A DNA stretch of 62,167 bases from Myxococcota bacterium (lineage in GTDB: Bacteria > Myxococcota_A > Polyangia > HGW-17), in NCBI GenBank assembly GCA_018821305.1, contig JAHJMN010000173.1, positions 1 through 62,167 on the forward strand, written 5' to 3'. The translations under genes and the position numbers were made by a program. The notes beneath the pieces are model-generated. The model saw nothing but the letters and a program-made list of their open reading frames with translations, ran no database searches and was not told the DNA's origin. Below, one piece after another: positions 27,601-36,580 of this stretch. How positions within the stretch are numbered: the stretch's first letter is position 1; each line of letters starts with the position of its first letter.

Positions 27601-30600
27601 CAGTTTTTCAAGAACATTGCAGAGTCGATCCTTAACGTCCTTTGAAATTTCCGGAGGAAGTTCCATCGCGGAAAGTTTTATGAGAATGTTTTCAAGTTCC
27701 TCCCATAGTTCATGACTGGTATACAATTTGTCCAGAGCATTGAGAGCCTTCATGTTCTTTGAATCAATGGCGATGATTTCCCTGTAAACATTGATAGCCT
27801 GATCCGGAAGTTCCAGTTCACCTTCAGAAATCCTGGCAAGCTCCATTAGAAGTTCCATACGTTCATCATCAGAATCCGTTATATCACTGAGTTTCCGCAG
27901 AGCTTCGGAAGTGCGACCCCAGGCTTTCATGCGACTTCCCAGTTCAATAACTTTCCTGAGTGATTCCACGTGATCCGGTTCGTTTTCGAGGTATTTCAAA
28001 CGGAAAATCATTGCACTTTCATAATTTTCAGTTTTCTCTTCCGTGAGTCTTGCCATTTCAAGGTAAAATGCGTGCAGCTCCTCAAAGGGCATGGAGTCTC
28101 TGAATTGCTCAAAATGCCAATCCATAAGAGCTACGAGGTCCTGCCAGGCATTTTCGAGTTTCATTTTTGAAACCAGATCATTATATGCTTTTTCATTTGA
28201 CGGTTCGATGGCTAAAATCGCCCTCAAGGCATTTTCTTCTTCAACCGTCAATCCGGCAACATGGAAGTAAGTCGCTGCAATATCATATAGTTCCGTGGCA
28301 ACAGAAGCCGGTGATTCTGAACCGACTTTCATGTACAACACGGCAAGTTTGTCAATCATTCCGTTTCCGGAGGCTACGGTGTACAAACCTTCCCGGATTT
28401 CTTTATCTCCCGAGGCCAGGGTAAAAGCTCTACCTAAAACATTGAATCCGCGATTGTGGTCTTTTGCACCTTCGATCCAGATACGGGCAATCTCCTTGAG
28501 ATGCTCGACTCTGGTGGAAATTTCCGCATGGGGTAACATGGCATAGGCTCTGGCCATTTCTTCCCAGGGTGTAAGGGGAGGAGCAAGCTGTTCTGAAGCC
28601 CCGCCGATAACAGTTCCAAGTTCCGCTGCTGCCTTTCGGACTTCAGTATTAGATAGATCACCTTCATACTCTTCAATGAGTTGACTTGGTTCAATTTCTC
28701 TGAAACTGCCACTTTCCTCTTTTCTCGCTTCCAGTAAATCCTGCATGGTTAGCGAATGAGTAGGGCCGGTCATCTCAGCTTTGGCAAAGTAATCATCTTC
28801 CTCAGGTTCAAATTCATTAAAACTGGGTTCGAGCTCCTCAAAGTCTTCAAAATCAACTTCCTGAGTTACTTCAGGTTTGCGCACCTGAGGTTTTGAAACC
28901 ATTTCCATGAAACGGTCTTCCCCTCGCAGCCAATCCCGCACTCCGGACATAACAAGGCTGTCACCCTTCAGCGGTTGTTCAAGGCGTTCTTTTTCATCAT
29001 ATTTATTAATGGATTCAGCCAGCCTCCAGAGATTATCAGTAATTTTATCATTACCGGGTTCCATAAGGAATGCGTGAAGATAAACGCGGAAAGCTTTAAC
29101 CGGGGCGTTGGCCTCTTTCTCCATTATGGTTCCAATTTTTACCAGATGGTCGACTTTTTCCAGCGGGTCCAGCATTCCCGATAATTGTGGAATCTGAATG
29201 GCATTGAAAAGTTCCCACTCTCCAAGAGCTCTTGAAAGTCGTTCTACTTGAGAAATAATACCGTCTGCAAAGGGATGGGAACGGAAAGCGCGCTCATACC
29301 GGCGGAGAGCGCTTTTTGCATCGGCCATTTCCTTCTCACACATTACCGCAGCTTTTATCAAAAGGGCAGCCTTGCGGATACGATCCTGCATATTATTTAT
29401 TATGTGCTCGTACAGAGAGAGGAGACTTGCAAGACCCCCGTCAAAAGTCCGGGCAATACGCTCAGCTTCCACGAGAAGTTCTTCATCGTCCGGATATTTC
29501 ATCACATACCTTGACAAAGTATCCATGGCAGTTTGAGCATCCTTTTGCTTAACTTCTATAACTTCGATAAGTCGGTTAATATATTCCTTTTCGACGTAAG
29601 GATCCCGGCTTCGACCAATCATATAATTGTAGAATTTTATCAGTTCCGGGAAAAGTTGATGCTCTCTGGCAATTTTTTCAGCTTTTTCTGAAATTTCTTC
29701 CAGATGAGGTGCTCGTTTATATGCTTCAAAATAATTAGTAAATGCCGGCAGGGGCTTTTCGAGGTTGACGCCATATAAATCTCCGAGTTTCTCCAGGAGG
29801 TCAACAGTCAGAGATTCATCACTTTCCACTTCCAGAAGTTTTTCAAGAATCTGGGCCAGACGTTCATAACGGCCTTCATCTTCACAAAGTCGCTTCTGAA
29901 GCATGAGGACTTCATAATTTGAAGGGTCGATTAAAAGCGCATTATCCAGTGTTTCTCCGGCTTTTGCCGGGTCACGGATGTCATTCAGATACATTTCGGA
30001 CATATTTATGAGTAGTTCGACTTTATCCGCTGTATTAGTACACTGATTGAGCCACTTTTCGTACAATTTCAGTGCTTTTTCCGGTTCAGAAAGCATTCGG
30101 TACAGATCAGCTTGCTGCCGCTCAAGATCTTCATTCCGCTGGTCTTCGGGAATTTGCTCAATAATTCTGAGAGCATCATCGGGTTGGGATAGTTTATTAA
30201 GATAAATATCCGCGAGTTTTGAAAGAAGATTAAGTTTCTGATCCGGTGATTCAGATAGAGAAATTTGTTTTTCCATCGTCTCTGCAAGGGAGTCCCAGCG
30301 TTCAAGGAAATAACTGATCCTTGCAACAGCAATCAAAGCGTCGGAGTCATCCGGAGCACTGTCTAAAAGCCTCATCCAGCACTCGAGAGATTTCTCAAGG
30401 TTTTCAAGACGGCGTTCGTAAATCGTACCGAGTTTTTTCCAGTATTCGCTCTCCTGCTGCACGTTCAGTTCAAGCCAGTCCCCGGCAATTGCACTTTCCA
30501 GAAGTTGAGCATACTCGGCATATTGATTGTTTTTATCGTAAATTTCAAGGAGTTGAGGCACTGTTTCCTTAAGAAAACCACCTTCATTTACGACATTCTG

Positions 30601-32757
30601 AAGAAGTCGCGCCGTTTCATTCAAATTTCCAAGGCGCTTTTTGTATACTTCGGCAGATTTCAGCAGATACGTGCACTTTTCCTCCCTATCATAAAGGGAG
30701 TTTGCAAAACGCTCAAGTACCGCTGCAAGTTTTGGCCAGTTTTCAAGAGCTTCCAGGCTTTCAATCAGGGCTTTGAGGGCATCCTCGTGTGAAGGATCAA
30801 TTTCCAGAAGTTTTGCTGCGGTTTTTCCAACTCTCATGGGATCCATGAGCTTATTCCGGGCAATGTCAAACATTGACGAAAGAATTTCCTCCGCCTGTTC
30901 GGGAGTGGCCCCCTGCATTTTCATTTCATACATGCGGTACAGGCTCTCCATGTCCCCTTCACGGTTGAAAAGTTCTTCAAGCCCATAAAAAGCGTCTTCA
31001 TCATCAGGATCCATGGCAAGGATCTCCTGATAAAGCTTGATGTTCATTGAAACATCCAGTTTGCGCTCCATCAGGGCAGTGGCCAGATTTTTCATACCAT
31101 AAAGTTTATCGGCATCTGTAGCGGCATTCTGGATATCTGCCATGAGATCCGCTTTGTAGCCTTCCCACATTTCACGTTTCTGAACGGTTTTTGCCAGAGC
31201 CTGCTGATATCGGGGATTCTCCGGTTCAGCTTTCGTCAGCAGAGCAAGACAACGCTCTGTTTTGTGAAGATCGCCAAGGTGGCGATGGTAAATGTCAGCC
31301 ATTTCCTTGAGAAGATTCACAAGATACTCTCTTGAGGCCCGCTGTTTCCGAGCAGCTTCCAGAGCGAACTCCATTGTATCAACCTGAGATCGGCGATCGC
31401 CTTTTTCCCGGAAATGATCAATGTAGAGATCCAGAGCTTCAAGGTTTTCTGGATCTACTTTCAGTATTTCGTGTATCTGTGCTGCGGAGCGATCGGGACG
31501 ATTCAGGTGATCTCTGTAAAGCCTGATAAGTTCCAGACGAGTTTGAACGATCTTTGCTACATCAGCATATATCTGCAATTCCTTCTCGCGGAGTCTTGCA
31601 AGCTCCACCCAGTTTTCCTCTTTTTGAAGATTGAGAACAAGGTTAGGAATCACACTTTCCGGTGCCAATTCAAGGAGTTCAAAGTAAATTGACCTTGCTC
31701 CAGCGGGATCTGTGAGATGTGTTTCCAGAATTGTGGCCCTCTTCAGCATGAGGCGGACTTTTGTCTGCCCCTCAAAAGAATTTCCACCACGGTCCAGAAG
31801 TTCCGAAAGGAGTTCAAATTCACCATTTTGCTCATAAATTGTCGCAAGAAGGCTAAAACTCTCATCCAGAACTGGATCCATTGAAATGGATTGTTTTAGC
31901 GCGCTGATAGCCTTTTCCTGTTCTCCAGCGTTCATGTGCATTCGTGCAATATTAAGGAAAACCCGGGCGTTTTTAATCAGACCCTCTTCCTGAGGATAAC
32001 GCCTGTCGGAATAGATCTCACCTAGTGTATACAAATAACTGATGTGTTCCGGAGCGAGACTGATAGCTTCTTTGAGTGCCGCTTCCGCCGCTTGCACGTC
32101 TCTGATATGCTCGAGTTTGATTCGGCCTATGATATCAAGCTTCTTTGCCCGTTCCGAGGGTTCTCTCAGGGATTTCATCTGGTATTCAAGAAGAGGCAGA
32201 GCTTCCTCAAACATTTTTTCACCCACCAGAATGTCTGCGGCCCGATTAAGTGCATCTATATTCTGGTTATCATAGCGGAAAGCTTCCCGATAGTGCTTTA
32301 AAGCATCAATGTTTCGACCACCAAAAGAAGCGAACAACTCGGCGCATTCAAAGTGGAGCTGGCCAATACCGCGTTTATCGGTGCCCTGCTCCTCTAAAAG
32401 CTTGAGTTCCTGTTCAAGAACACCGAGATACCGGGTATTATCGCCAGTTTCTTTAAGTAAATCCTTAAGGCGGCGGGAATTTCTTCTGTGTTTTGGATCG
32501 AGTAAAACACCTTCGTATAAAGCAGAAATCCCCTCGGCATTTTTCCCGAGTTGATCCAGATAAAGCTCTGCTGCTTTGAAGTACATATCAGCCCGACGGT
32601 TTTCCTCAAGGGGGGCTTTCGCTCTTTCAATATAAAGCCACGCCAGATCTTCCCAGCGTTCTTCTCCCTGAAAAGTTCTGCGAAGGGCGCTGAATGCTTC
32701 CATGGATGTGGGGTCGTTTACAAATGATTCTCTTAATTCAGCTTCAGTTTTTGCCAC
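24673..32757 (-). CDS. Giant cytoplasmic TPR-repeat protein
   Basis: 2694 residues, starting MAKTEAELRESFVNDPTSMEAF with no signal peptide or membrane segment. Nearly the whole length to about residue 2290 is TPR-like 34-residue helical hairpins ('A..LY...L...P....AL..L...Y.....W.EL..L'). The solenoid is split by an acidic, probably disordered linker at about 1290-1370 (VDFEDFEELEPSFNEFEPEEDD). The last 400 residues are not TPR; they contain a conserved-looking block with 'YHGRSRYSGVTVACHAPPMIVIGEDTINNP' and 'FYPEEFSKFISSLMRAFHPRY'. Such proteins occur in myxobacteria and probably act as large cytoplasmic scaffolds; the partner is unknown. A CTAGGAGGTAGAGC region precedes the ATG as a ribosome site. 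Confidence 0.9.
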   Translation of the reverse strand: MAKTEAELRESFVNDPTSMEAFSALRRTFQGEERWEDLAWLYIERAKAPLEENRRADMYFKAAELYLDQLGKNAEGISALYEGVLLDPKHRRNSRRLKDLLKETGDNTRYLGVLEQELKLLEEQGTDKRGIGQLHFECAELFASFGGRNIDALKHYREAFRYDNQNIDALNRAADILVGEKMFEEALPLLEYQMKSLREPSERAKKLDIIGRIKLEHIRDVQAAEAALKEAISLAPEHISYLYTLGEIYSDRRYPQEEGLIKNARVFLNIARMHMNAGEQEKAISALKQSISMDPVLDESFSLLATIYEQNGEFELLSELLDRGGNSFEGQTKVRLMLKRATILETHLTDPAGARSIYFELLELAPESVIPNLVLNLQKEENWVELARLREKELQIYADVAKIVQTRLELIRLYRDHLNRPDRSAAQIHEILKVDPENLEALDLYIDHFREKGDRRSQVDTMEFALEAARKQRASREYLVNLLKEMADIYHRHLGDLHKTERCLALLTKAEPENPRYQQALAKTVQKREMWEGYKADLMADIQNAATDADKLYGMKNLATALMERKLDVSMNIKLYQEILAMDPDDEDAFYGLEELFNREGDMESLYRMYEMKMQGATPEQAEEILSSMFDIARNKLMDPMRVGKTAAKLLEIDPSHEDALKALIESLEALENWPKLAAVLERFANSLYDREEKCTYLLKSAEVYKKRLGNLNETARLLQNVVNEGGFLKETVPQLLEIYDKNNQYAEYAQLLESAIAGDWLELNVQQESEYWKKLGTIYERRLENLEKSLECWMRLLDSAPDDSDALIAVARISYFLERWDSLAETMEKQISLSESPDQKLNLLSKLADIYLNKLSQPDDALRIIEQIPEDQRNEDLERQQADLYRMLSEPEKALKLYEKWLNQCTNTADKVELLINMSEMYLNDIRDPAKAGETLDNALLIDPSNYEVLMLQKRLCEDEGRYERLAQILEKLLEVESDESLTVDLLEKLGDLYGVNLEKPLPAFTNYFEAYKRAPHLEEISEKAEKIAREHQLFPELIKFYNYMIGRSRDPYVEKEYINRLIEVIEVKQKDAQTAMDTLSRYVMKYPDDEELLVEAERIARTFDGGLASLLSLYEHIINNMQDRIRKAALLIKAAVMCEKEMADAKSALRRYERAFRSHPFADGIISQVERLSRALGEWELFNAIQIPQLSGMLDPLEKVDHLVKIGTIMEKEANAPVKAFRVYLHAFLMEPGNDKITDNLWRLAESINKYDEKERLEQPLKGDSLVMSGVRDWLRGEDRFMEMVSKPQVRKPEVTQEVDFEDFEELEPSFNEFEPEEDDYFAKAEMTGPTHSLTMQDLLEARKEESGSFREIEPSQLIEEYEGDLSNTEVRKAAAELGTVIGGASEQLAPPLTPWEEMARAYAMLPHAEISTRVEHLKEIARIWIEGAKDHNRGFNVLGRAFTLASGDKEIREGLYTVASGNGMIDKLAVLYMKVGSESPASVATELYDIAATYFHVAGLTVEEENALRAILAIEPSNEKAYNDLVSKMKLENAWQDLVALMDWHFEQFRDSMPFEELHAFYLEMARLTEEKTENYESAMIFRLKYLENEPDHVESLRKVIELGSRMKAWGRTSEALRKLSDITDSDDERMELLMELARISEGELELPDQAINVYREIIAIDSKNMKALNALDKLYTSHELWEELENILIKLSAMELPPEISKDVKDRLCNVLEKLDREDEAAVIYNELWEQTGETRYAVRASNMYMEMGEPSRGVEILSNLLQAENTDYSAEEKASMWTNLALIQKRSLNDLVNARRSLENALGLSPYHVETLELLAEIQRDTLEWEKYVDTQELLARVSTDTDDRISALYIAGKTSLDELGDLERSEKFFRNILSLLPSHSEAISSLQNIYEMGKRFDKVFEILGMKINYVKDAPEHARLLSSQAYIALNHFNDTDLAYNLLTEALNLDQSSVEAILTLADLSQAREEWAQAAELLENALKKTKDEPDKVARLGRRYAQLMDMQGKGENAVTLLQELDRKYPDELLIKLTLGEIRFKSGRWRETVKILSGIQDHPSVNQYPEEVAAALCMAAESEMKQRKGFLPRELWEAAVKIKSDYLPAIESLIEFHLSRGEEVEAATYLKAQADVATSPESRSKLFKSLGDLYSKKLKKPSQALDCYLECYNLLDYITEDELDLIKTIATVASDTGRLIEVYEILKDLISLTPENEKLNYIIMAGEVALAKGLVSEASTWLEDAQKRAPAHEKVLLALSELYEKDEKLEKAMVSIETLLDRKTGIMAENERRNNLKGRLGKIYYRLGMDEKAAKALEECLVGVEINKSVMVYIETLVEILAKNAMNFEKLDMYRRKLLAIDALRPDLIKDMADGAKTAGRNDLRMIYLQLLDVMQALTDDEDVAFYNENLAEYKKLELSFDGRLDQEDRDAMALGTDIHSMSNIFEALWEAAPAIFGTDLTSLGLSSSDKISPVDKSNLAVIYSEVSKVLGDRKTGLYHGRSRYSGVTVACHAPPMIVIGEDTINNPAPTLRFLLSRSIMLANPKFIMAAGFYPEEFSKFISSLMRAFHPRYSRRQFKTLDPIDEKAQNLKNQVPYRVSKTIIDMLTEKGDQEFNSGYWRRNVWMVGNRTGLLLCGDLREVLRILIFEESGDVTNGTVTIDKLREYMEKIPAVKDIVTFQISDTLIQMRNKLKPAS

Positions 32758-33069
32758 GCTCTACCTCCTAGGGCCTGGAAGTTTTCAGTAAAAATACCGA
32801 ATACAAACAAATTTCACAATTTTTCACTGTTTTGAAGGCTCGCTTACATAAAAACAACCACAGAGATCTGAAAAAACGATGTAAGACAGATCACATGGTA
32901 TTCATGAATCAGATCCTTTCAAACGCGTGCCGGAAAGCGACAGTCACCTTGCCAAGCTGTTAAAATAAAAGTACTTTTCAGGATACTTCAATACGAACCA
33001 AATTGGCAATTATTAACCTGCAGGCAAATTAATAACACAATAACCTTATAATATTAATATTTTTCTTAG

Positions 33070-33130
33070 TGTCTATCCGGAAAATCGAAAAAGCCAGGCT
33101 TTTAATTGTCTTTAAAGGCCGGATAGACAC
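33070..33130 (+). repeat. Palindromic element with altered ends, first half of a composite repeat
   Basis: The ends form a perfect 12-bp inverted repeat, GTGTCTATCCGG at 33070-33081 and CCGGATAGACAC at 33119-33130. The size (61 bp) and its position directly before the 83-bp unit match the TGTCCTG-type elements at 52060 and 62021, but both ends have changed together. The spacer 32758-33588 (830 bp) holds no gene, only this element and the repeats listed next. Confidence 0.75.
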
Positions 33131-33133
33131 CAC

Positions 33134-33216
33134 AAGGTGTTGAATTTATTGTAGTGGACTGTTAGGATTTTTAATAAAATCCTTCGCGAAGCGAATTACA
33201 GGACACGAACGAACTA
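33134..33216 (+). repeat. 83-bp unit of the composite repeat, copy upstream of hutU
   Basis: It runs from AAGGTGTTGAATTTATTG to CACGAACGAACTA and matches 52121-52203 at 79 of 83 positions. Internally, AGGATTTTTAATAAAATCCT and TTCGCGAAGCGAA form two hairpins enclosed by CTGTTA and TTACAG, so a branched folded structure is possible. It is separated from the 33070-33130 palindrome by three bases. Confidence 0.85.
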
Positions 33217-33301
33217 CGTAATTAAGGCTTTTTCTCACCAAATTGCTTGCGAATCCTTACCGGGCATATGGTGTAAATACTCGGTGTTCTTGCAGACCCG
33301 T

Positions 33302-33496
33302 ACCTGACATATCAGGTAAGCATTTGCAAATTCGACAAATTCTTACTTTGATACTGATCTTCGCATTGTAAAAACTTGCAAATGCGAAAACCGATCTTCA
33401 GGTTCGCGTCAGAAAATAAATAATATGCCTGGCCTGCATATCAGGTAAGCGTTTGCAAGGCCCGGTGTCATTTCTTACATGCAGATATTTTCTGAC
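33302..33496 (+). repeat. Nested direct and inverted repeats in the hutU upstream region
   Basis: A 22-bp sequence, CATATCAGGTAAGC then A/G then TTTGCAA, occurs at 33308-33329 and 33437-33458 with one difference, 129 bp apart. Each copy sits on a hairpin (ACCTGA-CATA-TCAGGT at 33302-33317). GCATTTGCAA at 33320-33329 is mirrored by TTGCAAATGC at 33376-33385, and GTCAGAAAATA at 33408-33418 by TATTTTCTGAC at 33486-33496. The function is unknown; it could be a leader structure or decayed mobile elements. Confidence 0.6.
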
Positions 33497-33588
33497 AGAG
33501 CAAATGTGTAATGGATATGGGTTGAAATTTTTCCCGATTTCATACAACCTGTTTTCCGTAATGACTTTTCCTTTCGGGAGCGACACAA

Positions 33589-35622
33589 ATGAGTGATACA
33601 AATATAAAAGAATTTCAAAATCTTATCCGAGAAGGCATTGGAAGTATACTTCCTCCTCCTGCACAACTTGACAATTCCGTTAGCCATGCCCCCTGCAGAA
33701 AACAGGTTCTTTCAGACTCAGAAAAAATTCTGGCTCTCAAAAATGCCCTGAGATATTTTCCTGAGGAATGGCACAAGGAACTCAGTAAAGATTTTGCTCA
33801 TGAACTGATGACATACGGGCGTATTTACATGCTTCGTTTCAAACCACGCTATGCCATCAAAGCCCGCCACATCGACGATTACGGAGCAAAAAGCCGCAAA
33901 GCTGCAGCTATCATGCTCATGATCCAGAATAATCTCGATAATGCCATTGCCCAGCACCCCCATGAACTCATCACATACGGCGGAAATGGTGCCGCATTCC
34001 AGAACTGGGCACAGTACCTTATCACAATGAAATATCTTGCGGAAATGAACGATAACCAGACTCTGGTGTTATATTCCGGGCATCCCCTTGGGCTTTTCCC
34101 CTCATCTCCCGGCGCCCCAAGACTTGTTGTTACAAATGGAATGATGATTCCAAACTACTCCACCAGAGATGATTACGATCGTTTCTCAGCTCTTGGTGTT
34201 ACATCCTACGGTCAGATGACCGCTGGAAGTTTCATGTATATCGGACCTCAGGGGATCGTTCACGGTACAACAATTACCCTGCTCAACGCTGGAAGACTCT
34301 GGCTGGATACAAAAGAAAATCTTGCGGGCAAGGTTTTCGTAACAAGTGGCCTTGGGGGCATGAGTGGAGCTCAGGGAAAAGCTGCTGTAATAAGCGGTGC
34401 CGCCTGCATCATAGCTGAGATAAACATAGCTGCCGCACGTAAACGACACGCCCAGGGCTGGGTTGATGAAATAACATCTGATGCGGATGTGGCTATTAAC
34501 TCCTGCGCCGAAGCCGCCGAACAGAAAAAAGGCAAAGCAATAGCCTACGTTGGCAATATCGTCGACTTGTGGGAGCGAATCATTTCACGGAATTTCCATG
34601 TGGATCTCGGAAGCGACCAGACTTCGCTCCACCTTCCCTTCAGTGGTGGATACTACCCCGCAGGACTTTCTTACGATGAAGCCAACAACCTCATGGCGCG
34701 GGATCCTGAACGATTTAAAAAAGAAGTCCAGTCCAGCCTGCGCAGGCATGTAGCGGCAATCAATTCCCTGTGCGAACGTGGAATGCACTTCTGGGATTAC
34801 GGCAACGCCTTCTTGCTTGAATCCTCCCGGGCCGGTGCGAAAATTACTAATACTGACGGCTCATTCATTTACCCGTCATATGTGGAAAATATTATGGGTC
34901 CCATGTGTTTTGACTACGGATTCGGCCCATTCCGCTGGGTTTGCACCTCATGCAAAGACGAAGATCTCGAAATAACCGACCGTATAGCTGAGACCGTCCT
35001 CATATCCCAACTTGAAAGCGCTCCGGAAGACATCAAGCTTCAAATATCGGACAACATCAAATGGATCCATGATGCAGGCTTCAACCGCCTTGTGGTAGGC
35101 AGTAAAGCTCGCATCCTGTATGCGGATTCTCATGGACGCATTTCCATTGCAAAGGCATTCAATGATGCTATCCGAAATGGCAAACTCTCTGCCCCCGTTG
35201 TACTCGGTCGCGATCATCATGACGTTTCCGGTACTGATTCCCCCTGGCGTGAAACGGCAAACATCTATGACGGTAGCCGCTTCACAGCAGACATGGCAGT
35301 TCACAACGTAATTGGCGATGCTATGAGGGGAGCCACCTGGGTAAGTCTCCATAACGGCGGAGGAACGGGCTGGGGTGAAGCCATTAACGGCGGTTTTGGT
35401 CTAGTCCTCGATGGCAGCGAAGAAACGGATCGCATTTTAGATTCCATGCTTTTGTTTGACGTGAACAATGGTATCGCTCGTCGAGCATGGGCTCGAAATG
35501 AAGGAGCCATCAAAACGGCCAGAAGAACACAGAGCACAACGGAAAATCTGCAGTTTACAATTCCGCATATTGTTTCTAATGAAAATATGCTCATTGAAGC
35601 TCTTAAAAATACAGGTAAGTAA
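33589..35622 (+). CDS. hutU: Urocanate hydratase
   Basis: 677 residues. The enzyme converts urocanate to 4-imidazolone-5-propionate, the second step of histidine breakdown, using bound NAD. Family motifs seen are YGGNGAAFQNW, 'MTAGSFMYIGPQGIVHGT', 'TSGLGGMSGAQGKAA' (NAD site), and 'FGPFRWVCTS', which carries the catalytic cysteine; 'HNGGGTGWGEAINGGFG' lies near the C-terminus. At 677 residues it is the long variety, with about 120 more than the E. coli/Pseudomonas-type enzyme. hutH, hutI and hutG are absent from the window, so it is an orphan within this segment. The ATG follows TTCGGGAGCG. A 318-residue ABC ATPase gene starts one base after the stop, so they probably share an mRNA. Confidence 0.95.
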   Translation: MSDTNIKEFQNLIREGIGSILPPPAQLDNSVSHAPCRKQVLSDSEKILALKNALRYFPEEWHKELSKDFAHELMTYGRIYMLRFKPRYAIKARHIDDYGAKSRKAAAIMLMIQNNLDNAIAQHPHELITYGGNGAAFQNWAQYLITMKYLAEMNDNQTLVLYSGHPLGLFPSSPGAPRLVVTNGMMIPNYSTRDDYDRFSALGVTSYGQMTAGSFMYIGPQGIVHGTTITLLNAGRLWLDTKENLAGKVFVTSGLGGMSGAQGKAAVISGAACIIAEINIAAARKRHAQGWVDEITSDADVAINSCAEAAEQKKGKAIAYVGNIVDLWERIISRNFHVDLGSDQTSLHLPFSGGYYPAGLSYDEANNLMARDPERFKKEVQSSLRRHVAAINSLCERGMHFWDYGNAFLLESSRAGAKITNTDGSFIYPSYVENIMGPMCFDYGFGPFRWVCTSCKDEDLEITDRIAETVLISQLESAPEDIKLQISDNIKWIHDAGFNRLVVGSKARILYADSHGRISIAKAFNDAIRNGKLSAPVVLGRDHHDVSGTDSPWRETANIYDGSRFTADMAVHNVIGDAMRGATWVSLHNGGGTGWGEAINGGFGLVLDGSEETDRILDSMLLFDVNNGIARRAWARNEGAIKTARRTQSTTENLQFTIPHIVSNENMLIEALKNTGK

Positions 35623-35623
35623 A

Positions 35624-36580
35624 ATGGCTCACCTCCCCCTTGAAATTATCAATCTGGAAAAGTCGTTTGGAACGGGCTTTCTCAATCTAAAGAAAGTTAA
35701 ACCAGTTAAAGGGATTTCTTTTGAAGTAAAGGAAGGGGAGATTTTCGGGCTTTTGGGACCAAACGGTGCCGGAAAAACCACCACACTGAAAATGATTACC
35801 GGCCTGATTTTCCCCGATGCTGGCACCATTTCCATTTTCGGTAAATCTTCGCTTTCTGCTTCTTCCCGGAAACGAATCGGCTTTCTGCCGGAGAATCCAT
35901 GGTTTTACGAGTACCTCACCGCCCGGGAATTTCTCAAAATGACGGGAGGAATTTTCTCTATTCCATCTTCGGAAATCCGTCAGAGAACTGATTCCCTGCT
36001 TGAGCGCCTCGGTATCGCCCACGCGGCGGACACGCAAATGCGCAAGTTCTCCAAAGGCATGCTTCAGCGAGCCGGTCTTGCACAGGCGATTATCAACAAC
36101 CCGGACTTCATCATTCTTGACGAGCCTCTGAGCGGTCTTGATCCCATCGGGCGCAAAGACGTTCGCCAACTAATCATTGATCTCAAAAAAGAAGGAAAGA
36201 CAATCCTGTTTTCAAGCCACATTCTTTCTGATGTTGAAGATGTCTGTGACAGCGTAGTAATACTGAATTCCGGGCTTATCAAGCAAAAAGGCCGCCTTTC
36301 GGATTTAACCGCGACAAGCGCGGGAACCGTGGAAATCCAGACTCAGGGCCCGGAGATGAAGCTCTCCGATTTTCCGGAAAAACTCCGTGATTCCATACAG
36401 ATAGAATCAATATCCCGGGGAACAAGGCTCATTTTCACCGAAGAAAATGCCAATAAGAATGAGATTTTAAGTTTCCTGATTGATGCCGGTCAGAATATTG
36501 ATAAAGTATTTAAGCACAACAGAAGTCTCGAAGATATCTTCATGGAAAATAGCTCCGAATCTAAGCAGCAGGAAAACTAA
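35624..36580 (+). CDS. ABC transporter ATP-binding protein
   Basis: 318 residues from the ATG at 35624, which lies one base after the hutU stop; the open frame extends back into hutU, but AGGTAAG just before this ATG supports the choice. Walker A is GPNGAGKTT at 45-53, the signature is FSKGMLQRAGLAQA (Lys in place of the second Gly of SGG), and Walker B is FIILDEP. The switch region reads FSSHILSDVEDVC. It is the ATPase of an ABC-2 type exporter whose permease gene overlaps by one base (TAATG). The substrate is unknown. A short C-terminal extension of about 90 residues is common in this group. Confidence 0.92.
   Translation: MAHLPLEIINLEKSFGTGFLNLKKVKPVKGISFEVKEGEIFGLLGPNGAGKTTTLKMITGLIFPDAGTISIFGKSSLSASSRKRIGFLPENPWFYEYLTAREFLKMTGGIFSIPSSEIRQRTDSLLERLGIAHAADTQMRKFSKGMLQRAGLAQAIINNPDFIILDEPLSGLDPIGRKDVRQLIIDLKKEGKTILFSSHILSDVEDVCDSVVILNSGLIKQKGRLSDLTATSAGTVEIQTQGPEMKLSDFPEKLRDSIQIESISRGTRLIFTEENANKNEILSFLIDAGQNIDKVFKHNRSLEDIFMENSSESKQQEN

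Noticed and set aside
33308-33458. A mini CRISPR array before hutU
   Set aside because: Only two copies of the 22-bp word, 129 bp apart, with no third copy and no cas gene.
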